From: Halomonas caseinilytica
GTDB lineage: Bacteria > Pseudomonadota > Gammaproteobacteria > Pseudomonadales > Halomonadaceae
Direction: 5' to 3'
NCBI RefSeq assembly: GCF_001662305.1
Contig: NZ_BDEP01000016.1
Location: forward strand, 1 to 64,000
DNA length: 64,000 nt
Below are positions 24,277-35,024 of the stretch, one piece after another. The number at the start of each line of letters is the position of its first letter. Positions within the stretch are counted from its first letter, which is position 1. The position numbers and the translations under genes are program-made. The notes under the pieces are model-generated. The model ran no database searches, was not told the origin of the DNA, and saw only the letters and a list, made by a program, of their open reading frames with translations.

Positions 24277-26334
24277 TCAGAAGGTCAGTTCCATCCCTGC
24301 GTAGACACTGCGGTCCGGCGCCGTGGAGAAGTAGCGCCCGCGCTGGTCGTTGATGACGATATTGTCGTAGTGTTCTCGGTCGAACAGGTTGCTGACGCCG
24401 ACATAGGCCTTGAGCAGGGTATCGTTGCCGAGCCGCCAGCCGTCGCCGGCGCGCAGGTTGGCCAGCCAGTAATCGTCCACGTTCACGCTGTTGGCGTCGT
24501 CGGCGTACATGGAGCCGACGTAACGGGTCTCCAGGGTGGCGAAGCGCTCGCCGACGCCCTGCCAGGTCAACTGGTTGACCCAGGTGCGCTCGGGCAGGCC
24601 GGGAATGCGGTTGTTGGCGTGATCGTTGCCGTCGTCGTCCACGTAGTCCTGGAACTCGTAGCGCGCCAGGGTCAGGGCGCTGTCGAGCCGCCAGTCATCG
24701 GCGAACTGCCAGCCCAGGGCCAGTTCCAGGCCGTCCTGGCGGCTGCGTCCGGCATTGCGATAGAAGTCGCGACCGTCGCTGTTCTTGTAGGCGATCAGCG
24801 AGTCGCGCACCCGGGTCGAGAACAGCGCGACGTCGTAGTCCAGGCCGCTGTCGGTGAAGTGACCGCGCAGGCCGATCTCGCGATTCCAGGCCTTCTGCGG
24901 CTCGATGTCGGGGTTGAAGCCGCCGACGCCGGCCGGGTTGGCAAACTCGGTGAAGGTCGGCGTCTCGTAGGCGGTGCCTACCGAGAGGTAGGCCTGGTGG
25001 TTGGGCAGGTAGCGATAGTTCACCCCGGCGCTGCCACTCCACTGGTCGAAGGTGCGATCGCCGCTGTTGTCGCCGTCGCTTAAGTAGTCATCGTCGATAT
25101 CGAAGTCGATGTGGTCGAAGCGGGTGCCCAGCGAGAGGGTCCAGCGGTCGGTCAGGTCGAGGTCGCCCTGGGCGAAGACACCCAGCGAGGAGGCCGTCTG
25201 GGTCTCGGCGGCGGCGCGGTTCTGATGGACGCCGTCGATGGTGACGTCGTCGCGGTAGCGATCGTCCTCCTGGCGGGCCACCTCGACCCCGGTGACATAG
25301 CTCAGCGGCAGTCCGCCGAGCGACAGCGACTGGCGATATTCGGCGTTGGCACCGTAGTAGTCGCGGTCATAGGCGACGAAGCTGTCGCCGGCATAGGCGA
25401 GCTGCTGCTCGAAATCGCGCTGCAGGTAGAAGCCGCGCAGGGTCAGCTCGCCGGGGCCGGCGGCGCGGTCCTCGTACTCGAGGCCGAGGACCTGCTGATC
25501 GACCGACTGGCCGGCGTCGATGCGGGTCGGCGAGTAGAAGTTGCTGTCGATCGTGCCTTCACGGTCCTTGGACACGGCCTCGGCGGTCAGGCCGCCGGGA
25601 TCTTCCGAGCGCGGGTTGTCGAGCAGGTTGACGATGGCGGTGAGAGAGCGGTCGGCGTCGAGCTCGCGCTTCAGCTTGGCGTTGAGCAGATACTTCTCGA
25701 CGCTGCTGTGGTCGCGATAGCCGTCCATGCCCAGCGCGGAGACGCTGACATGGTGCGACCAGGGGCCGTTGACGCCGCCGTGGCTGACGTTCAGCTTGCG
25801 ATAGCCGTCGCTGCCGCCCTCGACGCGCAGGCTGGTGCCGGGGTCGCTCTCGCCGTCGGCCGTGGTGACGTCGATCACTCCGCCGGCGGCGTTGCCGTAC
25901 TGTACCGCCGCCGGACCGCGCAGGACCTCGATGCGCTGGGCGCTGTCCAGGTCGATGGCGTCGAGCTGGGCCTGGCCGTCGGGCAGGGTGTAGGGAATGC
26001 CGTCGACCCGCACCCGGATGCCTCGCACGCCCCAGGGCGTGCGAGCGCCGAAGCCGCGGATCGATACCCGCTCGCCCTGGACGAAGTTGTGGCGATTCTG
26101 AAGGTAGAGGCCGGGCACGGTGGCCAGTGCTTCGTCGAGGCGCTCACGCTGCTGGCCCTGGGCGATCTTCTCGCGATCCACCACCGAGACGGCCGCCGGT
26201 GTGTCGTAGAGTTCTCGATCGAGACGCGGGGCAGTGACCTCGAGAGGGTCCAGCGTGGCCGGCTGGGCCAGGGCCATTCCTGACACGCTCAGGGTCCCGG
26301 CGACGAGAAGGGAGGACGCGGCGCGGTGGGGCAT
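24277..26334 (-). CDS. TonB-dependent outer-membrane receptor
   Basis: A 685-residue receptor for TonB-energised uptake, typically of ferric siderophores but also of other scarce ligands. A signal peptide (residues 1 to about 21, ending ALAQ) precedes a plug domain with LEVTAPRLDRELYDTPAAVSVV and IEVLRGPAAVQYGNAAGGVIDV, then a beta-barrel ending in the aromatic C-terminus YAGMELTF. ATG 26334 has GAGG 7 nt upstream; the longer in-frame reading upstream is not coding-like. No transport or siderophore genes are adjacent, and I see no convincing Fur box, so the ligand is unknown. Confidence 0.9.
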   Translation of the reverse strand: MPHRAASSLLVAGTLSVSGMALAQPATLDPLEVTAPRLDRELYDTPAAVSVVDREKIAQGQQRERLDEALATVPGLYLQNRHNFVQGERVSIRGFGARTPWGVRGIRVRVDGIPYTLPDGQAQLDAIDLDSAQRIEVLRGPAAVQYGNAAGGVIDVTTADGESDPGTSLRVEGGSDGYRKLNVSHGGVNGPWSHHVSVSALGMDGYRDHSSVEKYLLNAKLKRELDADRSLTAIVNLLDNPRSEDPGGLTAEAVSKDREGTIDSNFYSPTRIDAGQSVDQQVLGLEYEDRAAGPGELTLRGFYLQRDFEQQLAYAGDSFVAYDRDYYGANAEYRQSLSLGGLPLSYVTGVEVARQEDDRYRDDVTIDGVHQNRAAAETQTASSLGVFAQGDLDLTDRWTLSLGTRFDHIDFDIDDDYLSDGDNSGDRTFDQWSGSAGVNYRYLPNHQAYLSVGTAYETPTFTEFANPAGVGGFNPDIEPQKAWNREIGLRGHFTDSGLDYDVALFSTRVRDSLIAYKNSDGRDFYRNAGRSRQDGLELALGWQFADDWRLDSALTLARYEFQDYVDDDGNDHANNRIPGLPERTWVNQLTWQGVGERFATLETRYVGSMYADDANSVNVDDYWLANLRAGDGWRLGNDTLLKAYVGVSNLFDREHYDNIVINDQRGRYFSTAPDRSVYAGMELTF

Positions 26335-26445
26335 GAAGCAACCTCGGTAGTCGAAGAAGGATAGTGCGCGAATGATCTCACCGGAGCGCCTTGGCGACAA
26401 ATCGGGATGAATCGATTCGGTCTCGCCGACGTAACGAACGAGGGA

Positions 26446-26478
26446 CGCCACCGCCCCCTGGCATCGGGGGCGGTGGCG
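26446..26478 (-). terminator. Strong stem-loop after the 104-residue gene
   Basis: CGCCACCGCCCCC (26446-26458) and GGGGGCGGTGGCG (26466-26478) form a perfect 13-bp stem with a 7-nt loop. It begins 15 nt downstream of the stop of the minus-strand gene 26493-26807 and separates it from the TonB receptor gene. A T-run is poor, so termination strength is uncertain. Confidence 0.55.
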
Positions 26479-26492
26479 TGGTGACGGCAGGC

Positions 26493-26807
26493 TCAGTGGT
26501 AGCGCTGGGTCTCGGCCTCGAGGCGCGTGAAGCGCACCGGCGGGCTGTACTCTTCGCCTTCGGGGGCGCGTTCGGGCGCGGGACGGACGCGCCAGCCACG
26601 GTGGGTGGCCCACTCCTTGAGGCCTCGGTAGTCGAGCAAGGGGTATTCGCGGGTGTAGGGGTTCGGCGATGACGAGGGAAAGGCGTAGGCCACATGCGGG
26701 TAGAGGGCGAAGGCATCTTCGCCACCATGCGCGGCCAGGGCGCGATCCAGGGCCGACTGCCAGTCATGGGCGTCGCGTCGGGTGCCGTTAGCTTGGGATA
26801 CATGCAT
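26493..26807 (-). CDS. Hypothetical 104-residue protein
   Basis: A 104-residue soluble protein that I do not recognise. The N-terminal half (DWQSALDRALAAHGGEDAFALYPHVAYAF) looks helical, and the C-terminal half is rich in Pro, Tyr, Arg and Glu. There is no signal peptide or cysteine. ATG 26807 is chosen because GGAGGGC lies 6 nt upstream; a longer reading to 26906 runs into the nrd terminator region. It sits alone between the nrd terminator and a strong stem-loop of its own, so it appears to be a separate transcription unit. No function can be offered. Confidence 0.6.
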   Translation of the reverse strand: MHVSQANGTRRDAHDWQSALDRALAAHGGEDAFALYPHVAYAFPSSSPNPYTREYPLLDYRGLKEWATHRGWRVRPAPERAPEGEEYSPPVRFTRLEAETQRYH

Positions 26808-26893
26808 CGGTTTGCCCTCCATTGATACACCTGTGCCAGGGCCTTGCCCGGGCGGCGAACGTGCCGGTGGTGCCGAAGCCGCCGGGAGCCATG

Positions 26894-26927
26894 AAAAACG
26901 CCCCACCCAGCGAGGCCGGGTGGGGCG
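26894..26927 (-). terminator. Rho-independent terminator of the nrd operon
   Basis: On the minus strand CGCCCCACCC pairs with GGGTGGGGCG (10 bp, 26899-26908 with 26918-26927; 9-nt loop), followed by TTTTT (26894-26898). It lies 137 bp after the nrdB stop. Confidence 0.8.
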
Positions 26928-26930
26928 TCA

Positions 26931-27038
26931 TCATCGGAAAGGGGGCGGGCACTGAATGGCCCGTTCCCCATGCGACGGAGGCCGGTGGGTACGCACCGCA
27001 AGGTGCGGCCGCACGCTGAAGTTCGAGGTTGCCACCAT
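26931..27038 (-). CDS. Possible 35-residue ORF between nrdB and its terminator
   Basis: A small reading frame of 35 codons starts at ATG 27038 with GGAGG 7 nt upstream and stops at TGA 26931-26933, just before the nrd terminator. The product would be basic and rich in Pro, Arg and His, with no recognisable motif. Its position and ribosome binding site favour translation, but composition gives no support and I have no homologue in mind. It may instead be untranslated 3' sequence of the nrd message. Confidence 0.3.
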   Translation of the reverse strand: MVATSNFSVRPHLAVRTHRPPSHGERAIQCPPPFR

Positions 27039-27063
27039 GTTGCTACCTCCCGTCGCTCGTCGA

Positions 27064-28311
<1,248 letters not shown>

Positions 28312-28378
28312 GTGCTTTCTCGTTCCTCGGAAGTGAAGAGAGAAGAGGGAAGCGTCATCTTCCCTCTCGACTCCTGGA

Positions 28379-31285
28379 TTATTGGCAGGCCTCGCAGCCC
28401 AGCTCGTCCATTTCGCCCGCCGAGGGCGCCCGGGAACCGCTGCCGCTCTTGCCCTGCAGGAAGTCGTCGACGCCGCGCGGTTCCTGTGCCTGAGGCGAGG
28501 ATTCGGGACCCGGCGCCGGGGCAGCGGAGGGCGAGGCGTTGCTCACGGCGTTAAGGTTGCCGCGGTCGACCGTGGACTTCTCCACCGAGGTGGCGCCCAG
28601 GGCGCGCAGGTAGTAGGTGGTCTTGAGTCCACGGAACCAGGCCATGCGATAGGTCACGTCGAGCTTCTTGCCGGAAACGCCCTGGATGTAGAGATTCAGC
28701 GACTGCGCCTGGTCGATCCACTTCTGACGCCGCGCGGCGGCCTCCACCAGCCACTTGGGCTCCACCTCGAAGGCCGTGGCGTACTTGGCCTTGAGATCGT
28801 CGGGGACACGGTCGATGGCTTTCACCGAACCGTCGTAGTACTTGAGGTCGTTGATCATCACCTCGTCCCACAGGCCACGTTCCTTGAGGTCGTTGACCAT
28901 GTAGGCATTGACCACGGTGAACTCGCCCGACAGGTTCGATTTGACGAACAGGTTCTGGTACGTCGGCTCGATGGACTGTGAAACGCCGCAGATGTTGGAG
29001 ATGGTCGCGGTCGGGGCGATGGCCATGACGTTGGAGTTGCGCATGCCCTGAGCGGCGATCTTCTCGCGGATACGATCCCAGTCCTGGGTGGTGGAGGTAT
29101 CGACCTCGATGTATTTCTCGCCGCGCTCGGTCTTGAGCTTTTCGATGGAGTCGATGGGCAGCACGCCCTGGCTCCACAGCGATCCCTCGTAGCTCTCGTA
29201 GCGGCCGCGCTCGGCGGCCAGGTCACTGGAGGCCTCGATGGCGTGGTAGCTGACCTGTTCCATGGAGCGATCGGCGAAGGTCACGGCCTCGTCGGAGGCA
29301 TAGGCGATGTCCAGGGCATAGAGGGCGTCCTGGAAGCCCATGATGCCGAGTCCCACCGGGCGATGCTTGAAGTTGGAACGCTCTGCCTGGGGGACGGCGT
29401 AATAGTTGATGTCGATGACGTTATCGAGCATGCGCACGGCGGTGCGTACGGTCCTCTTCAGCTTGTCGCTGTCGAACTCGCCGTTCACCACATGCTGGGC
29501 CAGGTTGATGGAGCCCAGGTTGCACACCGCGACCTCGTCGACCGAGGTGTTCAGGGTGATCTCGGTGCACAGGTTGGAGCTGTGGACCACGCCGGCATGC
29601 TGCTGAGGGCTTCTCAGGTTGCACGGATCCTTGAAGGTGATCCAGGGGTGGCCGGTCTCGAACAGCATCGACAGCATCCGGCGCCACAGGTCCTTGGCGC
29701 GCACGCGCTTGAAGAGCTTGAGCTGCCCGGTGCGGGTCATTTCCTCGTACTCTTCGTAGCGCTTCTCGAAGGCCGCGCCGTAGAGATCGTGCAGGTCAGG
29801 GCAGGTGGCCGGCGAGAACAGTGTCCACTCGCCATCGTCGAACACACGCTTCATGAACAGGTCCGGCACCCAGTTGGCGGTGTTCATGTCGTGAGTCCGG
29901 CGGCGGTCGTCGCCGGTATTCTTGCGCAACTCGAGGAATTCCTCGATGTCGAGGTGCCAGGTCTCGAGGTAGGCACAGACCGCGCCCTTGCGCTTGCCGC
30001 CCTGGTTGACGGCCACGGCGGTATCGTTGACCACCTTGAGGAAGGGCACCACGCCCTGGGACTTGCCGTTGGTGCCCTTGATGTAGGAACCCAGGGCGCG
30101 CACCGGCGTCCAGTCGTTGCCGAGGCCGCCGGCCCACTTGGAGAGCAGGGCGTTGTCGCGGATGGCGCTGTAGATGCTGTCCAGGTCGTCCGGCACCGTG
30201 GTCAGGTAGCAGGAGGAGAGCTGGCTGCGCACGGTGCCCGCGTTGAACAGCGTCGGCGTGGAGGCCATGTAGTCGAAGCTGGAGAGCAGCTCGTAGAACT
30301 CGATGGCCCGCGCCTCGCGGTCGTCCTCGTTCAGCGCCAGGCCCATGGCGACCCGCATGAACATCACCTGGGGCAGCTCGTAGCGTACCTCGTCGCGGTG
30401 GATGAAGTAGCGGTCGTAGAGGGTCTGCAGACCCAGGTAGGTGAACTGGGCATCGCGGGTATGATCGAGGGCGTCGCCGAGGCGTTCGAGGTCGAATTCC
30501 GCCAGTCGCGGATCGAGCTGTTCGAATTCGATGCCGCGGGCGATGTAGGCCTGGAAGGCCGGCTTGTAGTAGTCGGCCATTTCCTGGTAGGTGGCCTCGT
30601 CGGCGATGCCGAGGAAGGAGAGCGCCTCGCGGCGTAGGTTGTCCTGCAGCAGTCGCGCGGTGACGTAGGTGTAGTTGGGGTCCTTCTCCACCAGGGTGCG
30701 GGCGGTCATCATCAGCGCCTGGGAGACGCCATCCACGGTTACGCCGTCGTAGAGGTTCTTCAGCGAATCCTCGACGATCTTGCCCGGCTCGACATGGGGC
30801 AGGTTCTCGCAGGCGTCGAACACCAGGGTCTCGACCCGGCCGAGGTCCAGCGGGCGGGTACTGCCATCGGGCGCGGTGACGTTCAGCGTGGGGTGAGGCT
30901 TGGTGATGTCGGCGCCGGATTCGGCTCGGGCCCGGGCATGCTCTTCGCGATAGAGCACATAGGCACGCGCCACTTTCTGCTCGCCGGCCCGCATCAGTGC
31001 CAGTTCGACCTGGTCCTGGATGTCCTCGATATGCAGGGTGCCGCCGTCGGGCATGCGGCGCTGGAAGGCTTGCTCGATGCTCTCCGAGGCGCGCTGGACG
31101 AAGTCGCGGACACGGGAGGACGTCGCGGCGTTGTCACCTTCCACGGCGATGAAGGCCTTGCTCAGGGCCACGGCGATCTTGCCGCCATCGAAGGGCACCA
31201 CATCGCCGTTGCGCTTGATGACACGCAACGTCTGCGGGGCGGTAACGGAGACGGACGGATGGTCCGGAGTAGCGGTGGTATCCAT
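28379..31285 (-). CDS. nrdA: Class Ia ribonucleotide reductase, alpha subunit (NrdA)
   Basis: A 968-residue catalytic subunit, longer than the ~760 residues of E. coli NrdA. The extra length is at the N-terminus: an ATP-cone ([26 protein letters not shown], about residues 20-115) and a second cone-like segment (about 135-225, beginning [22 protein letters not shown]), as described for Pseudomonas NrdA with duplicated cones. Catalytic-site cysteines are visible in [17 protein letters not shown] and CNLGSINL, and the C-terminal ELGCEACQ supplies the reducing pair. It makes dNDPs together with NrdB. The 19-bp inverted repeat upstream is the likely regulatory site. Confidence 0.94.
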   Translation of the reverse strand: MDTTATPDHPSVSVTAPQTLRVIKRNGDVVPFDGGKIAVALSKAFIAVEGDNAATSSRVRDFVQRASESIEQAFQRRMPDGGTLHIEDIQDQVELALMRAGEQKVARAYVLYREEHARARAESGADITKPHPTLNVTAPDGSTRPLDLGRVETLVFDACENLPHVEPGKIVEDSLKNLYDGVTVDGVSQALMMTARTLVEKDPNYTYVTARLLQDNLRREALSFLGIADEATYQEMADYYKPAFQAYIARGIEFEQLDPRLAEFDLERLGDALDHTRDAQFTYLGLQTLYDRYFIHRDEVRYELPQVMFMRVAMGLALNEDDREARAIEFYELLSSFDYMASTPTLFNAGTVRSQLSSCYLTTVPDDLDSIYSAIRDNALLSKWAGGLGNDWTPVRALGSYIKGTNGKSQGVVPFLKVVNDTAVAVNQGGKRKGAVCAYLETWHLDIEEFLELRKNTGDDRRRTHDMNTANWVPDLFMKRVFDDGEWTLFSPATCPDLHDLYGAAFEKRYEEYEEMTRTGQLKLFKRVRAKDLWRRMLSMLFETGHPWITFKDPCNLRSPQQHAGVVHSSNLCTEITLNTSVDEVAVCNLGSINLAQHVVNGEFDSDKLKRTVRTAVRMLDNVIDINYYAVPQAERSNFKHRPVGLGIMGFQDALYALDIAYASDEAVTFADRSMEQVSYHAIEASSDLAAERGRYESYEGSLWSQGVLPIDSIEKLKTERGEKYIEVDTSTTQDWDRIREKIAAQGMRNSNVMAIAPTATISNICGVSQSIEPTYQNLFVKSNLSGEFTVVNAYMVNDLKERGLWDEVMINDLKYYDGSVKAIDRVPDDLKAKYATAFEVEPKWLVEAAARRQKWIDQAQSLNLYIQGVSGKKLDVTYRMAWFRGLKTTYYLRALGATSVEKSTVDRGNLNAVSNASPSAAPAPGPESSPQAQEPRGVDDFLQGKSGSGSRAPSAGEMDELGCEACQ

Positions 31286-31720
31286 GGCGCCGGGGTTCCC
31301 TACCTTAGGAGTTGAAAATGGGTGATGAAGACCGCCGTTGAGCGGTTGTTGACAGGATTTTTGAAAGTTGCTAAGGGCACACTATCTTGTGTTCCGGTTG
31401 AATTGGAACACAAGATAGTGTGCTTTTTTCGGCCCTTCAAGTGGATAAGCTGTGGAGGGGCTGTGAGCATTCAGGGGGTGATTTCGAGGGGCTCGACGAG
31501 CCCGCGTGGTTGAGCCGATCACGCGCTTTCGGGTCGTTTCCGGATAAAGCGAAAGAGGCCAATGTCGAGTATCCTTTCCACGGGACGGCCTTTTCCCGCC
31601 GGCGGACGCGACCGACCTGCACGTCATGCCGGGTTCTCGGGAGAAGGCATTTGTTCGGGGTGTCGTACCGACGACAACGCTCCGTTGACCGACCACTGCC
31701 TGTCGAGGTGACGACTGAGA
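31286..31720. other. 435-bp region between nrdA and the two-component genes
   Basis: This divergent intergenic region holds the 47-bp inverted repeat at 31377-31423 and a DnaA-box-like TTATCCACT on the minus strand (31440-31448). About 250 bp up to the response regulator contain no convincing gene; I see no clear promoter there. The nrdA message would have a leader of roughly 90 nt or more. Confidence 0.5.
31377..31423 (-). promoter_or_regulatory. Perfect 19-bp inverted repeat upstream of nrdA (NrdR-box-like pair)
   Basis: GCACACTATCTTGTGTTCC (31377-31395) and its exact complement (31405-31423) flank a 9-nt spacer. The inner ACACTATCTTGTGT and ACACAAGATAGTGT resemble the 16-bp NrdR box (aca-CwAtATaTwG-tgt) but are each two bases short in the middle. 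Two boxes separated by 15 bp, close to nrdA, is the arrangement expected for NrdR control. A plus-strand T6 follows the repeat. Confidence 0.55.
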
Positions 31721-32437
31721 ATGGAAGCTAGTGTGAACTCCCCTGACATGGAACATGTGCTGATAATCGAAGACGATGAGCGGCTGGCCGAACTGACCCG
31801 AGACTATCTGGTCGCCAATGGCTTTCGCGTGACGCTGGAGGCCGACGGCAACCGAGGGGCACAATGCATCCTCGACCTGCAACCGGACCTGGTGATTCTG
31901 GATCTCATGCTGCCGGGCGAGGATGGGCTGACGATCTGCCGGCGTGTGCGGGACGACTACGCCGGCCCGATCCTGATGCTCACCGCCCGTACCGATGACA
32001 TGGACCAGGTGCTGGGACTCGAGATGGGGGCGGATGACTATGTGGCCAAGCCGGTGCAGCCCCGTGTGTTGCTAGCGCGCATGCGTGCCCTGTTGCGCCG
32101 CAGTGAGCCATCGAATCTCGGGACTGCCGACGCTCGTCTGGTGTTCCGTGATCTCGAGATCGACAGTGGAACCCGCGAGGCCTGGCTGGGAGGCGCGCGT
32201 ATCGACCTGACCAGCGCCGAATTCGACCTGCTCTGGCTGCTTGCCAGTCATGCCGGGCGCGTACTGACTCGGGAAGAGATCTTCGCGCAATTGCGCGGCA
32301 TACGGTACGACGGGCAGGATCGCTCCATCGATGTCCGTGTATCGCGGATCCGGCCGAAGATCGGCGACGATCCGCATCATCCGCATCGCATCAAGACGGT
32401 GCGCAGCAAGGGCTATCTGTTCGTTCGGGATGCTTAA
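31721..32437 (+). CDS. OmpR-family response regulator (RstA-like)
   Basis: A 238-residue response regulator. The receiver domain has the acidic pocket IIEDDE (15-20), phospho-acceptor Asp61 in VILDLMLPGEDG, and the conserved Thr and Lys further on (LTART, YVAKPV). The DNA-binding domain is a winged helix of OmpR type ending SRIRPKIGDD ... KTVRSKGYLF. ATG 31721 is used, but GTG 31733 (after GGAAG) and ATG 31748 are possible starts. The stop codon overlaps the kinase start by one base (TAATG, 32435-32439), so the two are coupled. The regulated genes are unknown. Confidence 0.88.
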   Translation: MEASVNSPDMEHVLIIEDDERLAELTRDYLVANGFRVTLEADGNRGAQCILDLQPDLVILDLMLPGEDGLTICRRVRDDYAGPILMLTARTDDMDQVLGLEMGADDYVAKPVQPRVLLARMRALLRRSEPSNLGTADARLVFRDLEIDSGTREAWLGGARIDLTSAEFDLLWLLASHAGRVLTREEIFAQLRGIRYDGQDRSIDVRVSRIRPKIGDDPHHPHRIKTVRSKGYLFVRDA

Positions 32438-34065
32438 TGACATTGGCTCGCCTGCTGCCACGTACCCTGGTCGACAGTACCTTCCTGCGCGTCTATGCGT
32501 TGCTGGCCCTCGCCTTGGTGCTGGCCTTCGGGCTTTCCCTGTCGGCCATCGCTCTGGTCGACCAGGTGCGTCGCGAGCAGTATCAGGAACGGCTGGCCGA
32601 GGTGCCGATGACGCTGTTCGCGCAGCGTTTGGGAACGATGGCGCGGGCGCAGCGAGCTGCCTGGCTGGCCCGTCTCGGTGAACGGCTCGGCATCGATCTG
32701 TCCCTGCATGCGAGCGACAATTACCCGCTGGGCTATTTCGAACGCTTGCGCCTGTCTCAGGGACACACCCTGGTAAGTCGCACCTCGAGCGGGAACTGGG
32801 AGCTGCATCATCGGTTACCCGGCGAGTCCCGGTTGTTGCGGGCCGAACTGGGCGACGTGAGCGAAGCCCAACTGCTGGCGCTGGCGCGCGTACTGGGAGC
32901 CTGGCTGGGCAAGATGGATCCGCAAGCCCGGCAAGAGCGGCTCTCGGACCTGAGCAATCCAGCGGTGCCCTTGACGCTAGGCGGCGTGCCGCCAGACGTC
33001 GCGGAACGGTTCGAGCAGGTTCCCGAACTCGATGTCGTGGCGCGCTCGCATCCCGCGGATGGCGCGCTATCGCTGTATCTGAGAGGGCCGGGGGAGGTGC
33101 GCGAAACCGGTGGCCTGGCCGTCGGGCCCCTGCGAGCCTATCGGCCGCCATCGGTTCAGGTGTTGTCGCTCGTGGTGGTGATGGTGCTCGGCGTTCTGGC
33201 GGTGGTCATCTATCTGATCGTGCGAGGCGTGGAATCGCGTGTGACGCGTCTCGAGCAGGCGGCCACGCGGATCGCCGGCGGGCATCTGGATACCCGCGTC
33301 AAGGTGCACAGCGGTGACTTTCTCGGGCGCCTGGGGATGGCCTTCAACGGCATGGCGGAGCAGGTTCAGTCGTTGCTGAGGGCCCAGCAGGACATGACCC
33401 GTGCGGTCTCTCACGAGTTGCGCACGCCGGTGGCACGGATACGCTTTGCGGTGCAGATGGTCGAGGACATGACCGACGACCCGGCGGTGCGACGCCAGTT
33501 GCGCGGTGCGGATAGCGATATCGCCGAACTCGACGCCCTGGTCGATGAGATCCTCACCTATGCGCGGCTCGACAGTCATGCGGTCAATGGCGCGGGCTTC
33601 CAGTTCGAGCCAGTAGCGGCGCGCGCCTTGGCCGAGCGGGTCATCGCGTCCCTGGATGGTCTGCACGCCCATCTTACCATCGAGCTGGTCGACGGTCCTG
33701 AGGTCGAAGCCACCGCCGAGCCTCGATATCTGCAGCGTGCCTTGCAGAACCTGGTCTCCAACGCCTGTCGCCATGCGGTATCGCGGGTTCGCGTGAGCGT
33801 GGAGGGCGAGCCTGGTCTGGTGCGTTTCGATGTCGAGGACGATGGCCCGGGAGTGCCGGAACGTGCGCGCCACGAGATATTCAAGCCGTTCGCCCGCCTC
33901 GACGACAGCCGCGACCGACGGTCGGGCGGCTATGGCCTGGGACTGTCCATCGTGCAGAGGGTCATGGCCTGGCACGGCGGCAGCGTGGTGGTGGATACCA
34001 GCGCGGTGCTGGGCGGGGCGCGCTTCACGCTGTTGATTCCCTGGCAGGAAACATCCCATGGATGA
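32437..34065 (+). CDS. Sensor histidine kinase (RstB-like)
   Basis: A 542-residue membrane sensor kinase, partner of the upstream response regulator. Two transmembrane helices (about 18-40 and 241-263) flank a ~200-residue periplasmic sensing domain. Then come HAMP (about 264-316), the dimerisation domain with phospho-acceptor His327 in AVSHELRTPVARIRF, and the ATPase domain with NLVSNACRHA (N box), DDGPGVPE (G1) and GGYGLGLSIV (G2). Its overall layout and size class resemble RstB, but the periplasmic domain is longer and its stimulus cannot be predicted. It is convergent with the LysR gene metR. Confidence 0.88.
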   Translation: MTLARLLPRTLVDSTFLRVYALLALALVLAFGLSLSAIALVDQVRREQYQERLAEVPMTLFAQRLGTMARAQRAAWLARLGERLGIDLSLHASDNYPLGYFERLRLSQGHTLVSRTSSGNWELHHRLPGESRLLRAELGDVSEAQLLALARVLGAWLGKMDPQARQERLSDLSNPAVPLTLGGVPPDVAERFEQVPELDVVARSHPADGALSLYLRGPGEVRETGGLAVGPLRAYRPPSVQVLSLVVVMVLGVLAVVIYLIVRGVESRVTRLEQAATRIAGGHLDTRVKVHSGDFLGRLGMAFNGMAEQVQSLLRAQQDMTRAVSHELRTPVARIRFAVQMVEDMTDDPAVRRQLRGADSDIAELDALVDEILTYARLDSHAVNGAGFQFEPVAARALAERVIASLDGLHAHLTIELVDGPEVEATAEPRYLQRALQNLVSNACRHAVSRVRVSVEGEPGLVRFDVEDDGPGVPERARHEIFKPFARLDDSRDRRSGGYGLGLSIVQRVMAWHGGSVVVDTSAVLGGARFTLLIPWQETSHG

Positions 34066-34098
34066 AACGCATGAACATCGCCGGGCCTAGGACGGATC

Positions 34099-35013
34099 TC
34101 AGGCCGGCTTGATGCCTTCCAGTACCGCGAAGGAGGTTTCCCGGGCGGTACGCAGAAAATCCTCCATCCAGGGCGCTTCTCGGGCGTCCTCGCGGATCGC
34201 CGCGAACAAGGTGCTCCATACGCCACGTTCGCCTAGTCGCACGGCCTTGACGTAGTCGCGTTCCAGGTACTCGGTCAAGGCCCAATTGGGTAGCGCGCAT
34301 ACGCCTCGGCCACTGGCCACCAGCTGCATCATCATGATGGTCAACTCGGCGGTGCGGATTTCCTTGGGCTGTACACCGGCAGGGTCCAGGAACTGGGTGA
34401 AGACATCCAGGCGTGCATGCTCCACGGGATAGGTGATGAGGGTCTCGCAGGCGAGCGCCTCGGGCGTGACATGCGGCTTGCCGGCCAGGGAGTGCTGGCG
34501 GGAGACTGCCAGGAGCCCTTCGTAGCGGAACAGCGGCTCGTAATGGACACCGGGCAGTGGCTGGGGATCGGCGGTGATCACCAGGTCGAGCTGTTCCCGG
34601 GCCAGGGCCGGGAGTGGCTCGAAATGATGGCCGCCGGGGATGTCGACCTCCACTTCGGGCCAGTGGTCACGGAAATGGTCCACGGTTGGCATCAGCCATT
34701 GAAAGCAGCTATGGCACTCGATAGCCATGTGAAGCCGGCCCTGTTCGTTGCCGGCCAGGCGTGCCAGGTCGCGCTCGGCCATGCGGACCTGGGGCAGCAC
34801 CTGCTCGGCGAGGGCCAGCAGGCGCAAGCCGGCTCGCGTGAAGGTCACCGGCCGGGTCTTGCGGAGGAAGAGCGGGCTGCCCAGCCGCTCCTCCAGATCC
34901 TTGATCTGATGGGAAAGGGCGGACTGGGTCAGGTGCACGCGTTCGGCGGCTTCCACCAGGGAGCCGGCGTCACGCAGGGCAACGAGGGTGCGAAGGTGGC
35001 GCAGTTCGAGCAT
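34099..35013 (-). CDS. metR: MetR, LysR-family activator of methionine genes
   Basis: A 304-residue LysR protein. The N-terminal helix-turn-helix (LRTLVALRDAGSLVEAAERVHLTQSALSHQIKDLE) and effector-domain segments such as AIECHSCFQWLMPTVDHFRDHWPEVEVDIPGG match MetR, which uses homocysteine as coactivator and activates metE. The assignment is strengthened by divergent location next to metE with 103 bp between start codons. A 23-bp dyad lies in that gap (35025-35047) and overlaps the likely metR promoter, so autoregulation is probable. Confidence 0.9.
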   Translation of the reverse strand: MLELRHLRTLVALRDAGSLVEAAERVHLTQSALSHQIKDLEERLGSPLFLRKTRPVTFTRAGLRLLALAEQVLPQVRMAERDLARLAGNEQGRLHMAIECHSCFQWLMPTVDHFRDHWPEVEVDIPGGHHFEPLPALAREQLDLVITADPQPLPGVHYEPLFRYEGLLAVSRQHSLAGKPHVTPEALACETLITYPVEHARLDVFTQFLDPAGVQPKEIRTAELTIMMMQLVASGRGVCALPNWALTEYLERDYVKAVRLGERGVWSTLFAAIREDAREAPWMEDFLRTARETSFAVLEGIKPA

Positions 35014-35024
35014 TATCCTGAGCT

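Noticed and set aside
26335-26445. Fur box before the TonB receptor gene
   Set aside because: Only TGAGATCATTCGC-like partial matches are present; no good 7-1-7 or 19-bp Fur site.
31377-31429. Rho-independent terminator on the plus strand (inverted repeat followed by T6)
   Set aside because: There is no plus-strand gene upstream, and the repeat lies within the nrdA promoter region with box-like symmetry, so a regulatory reading is preferred; a terminator of an antisense RNA cannot be excluded.
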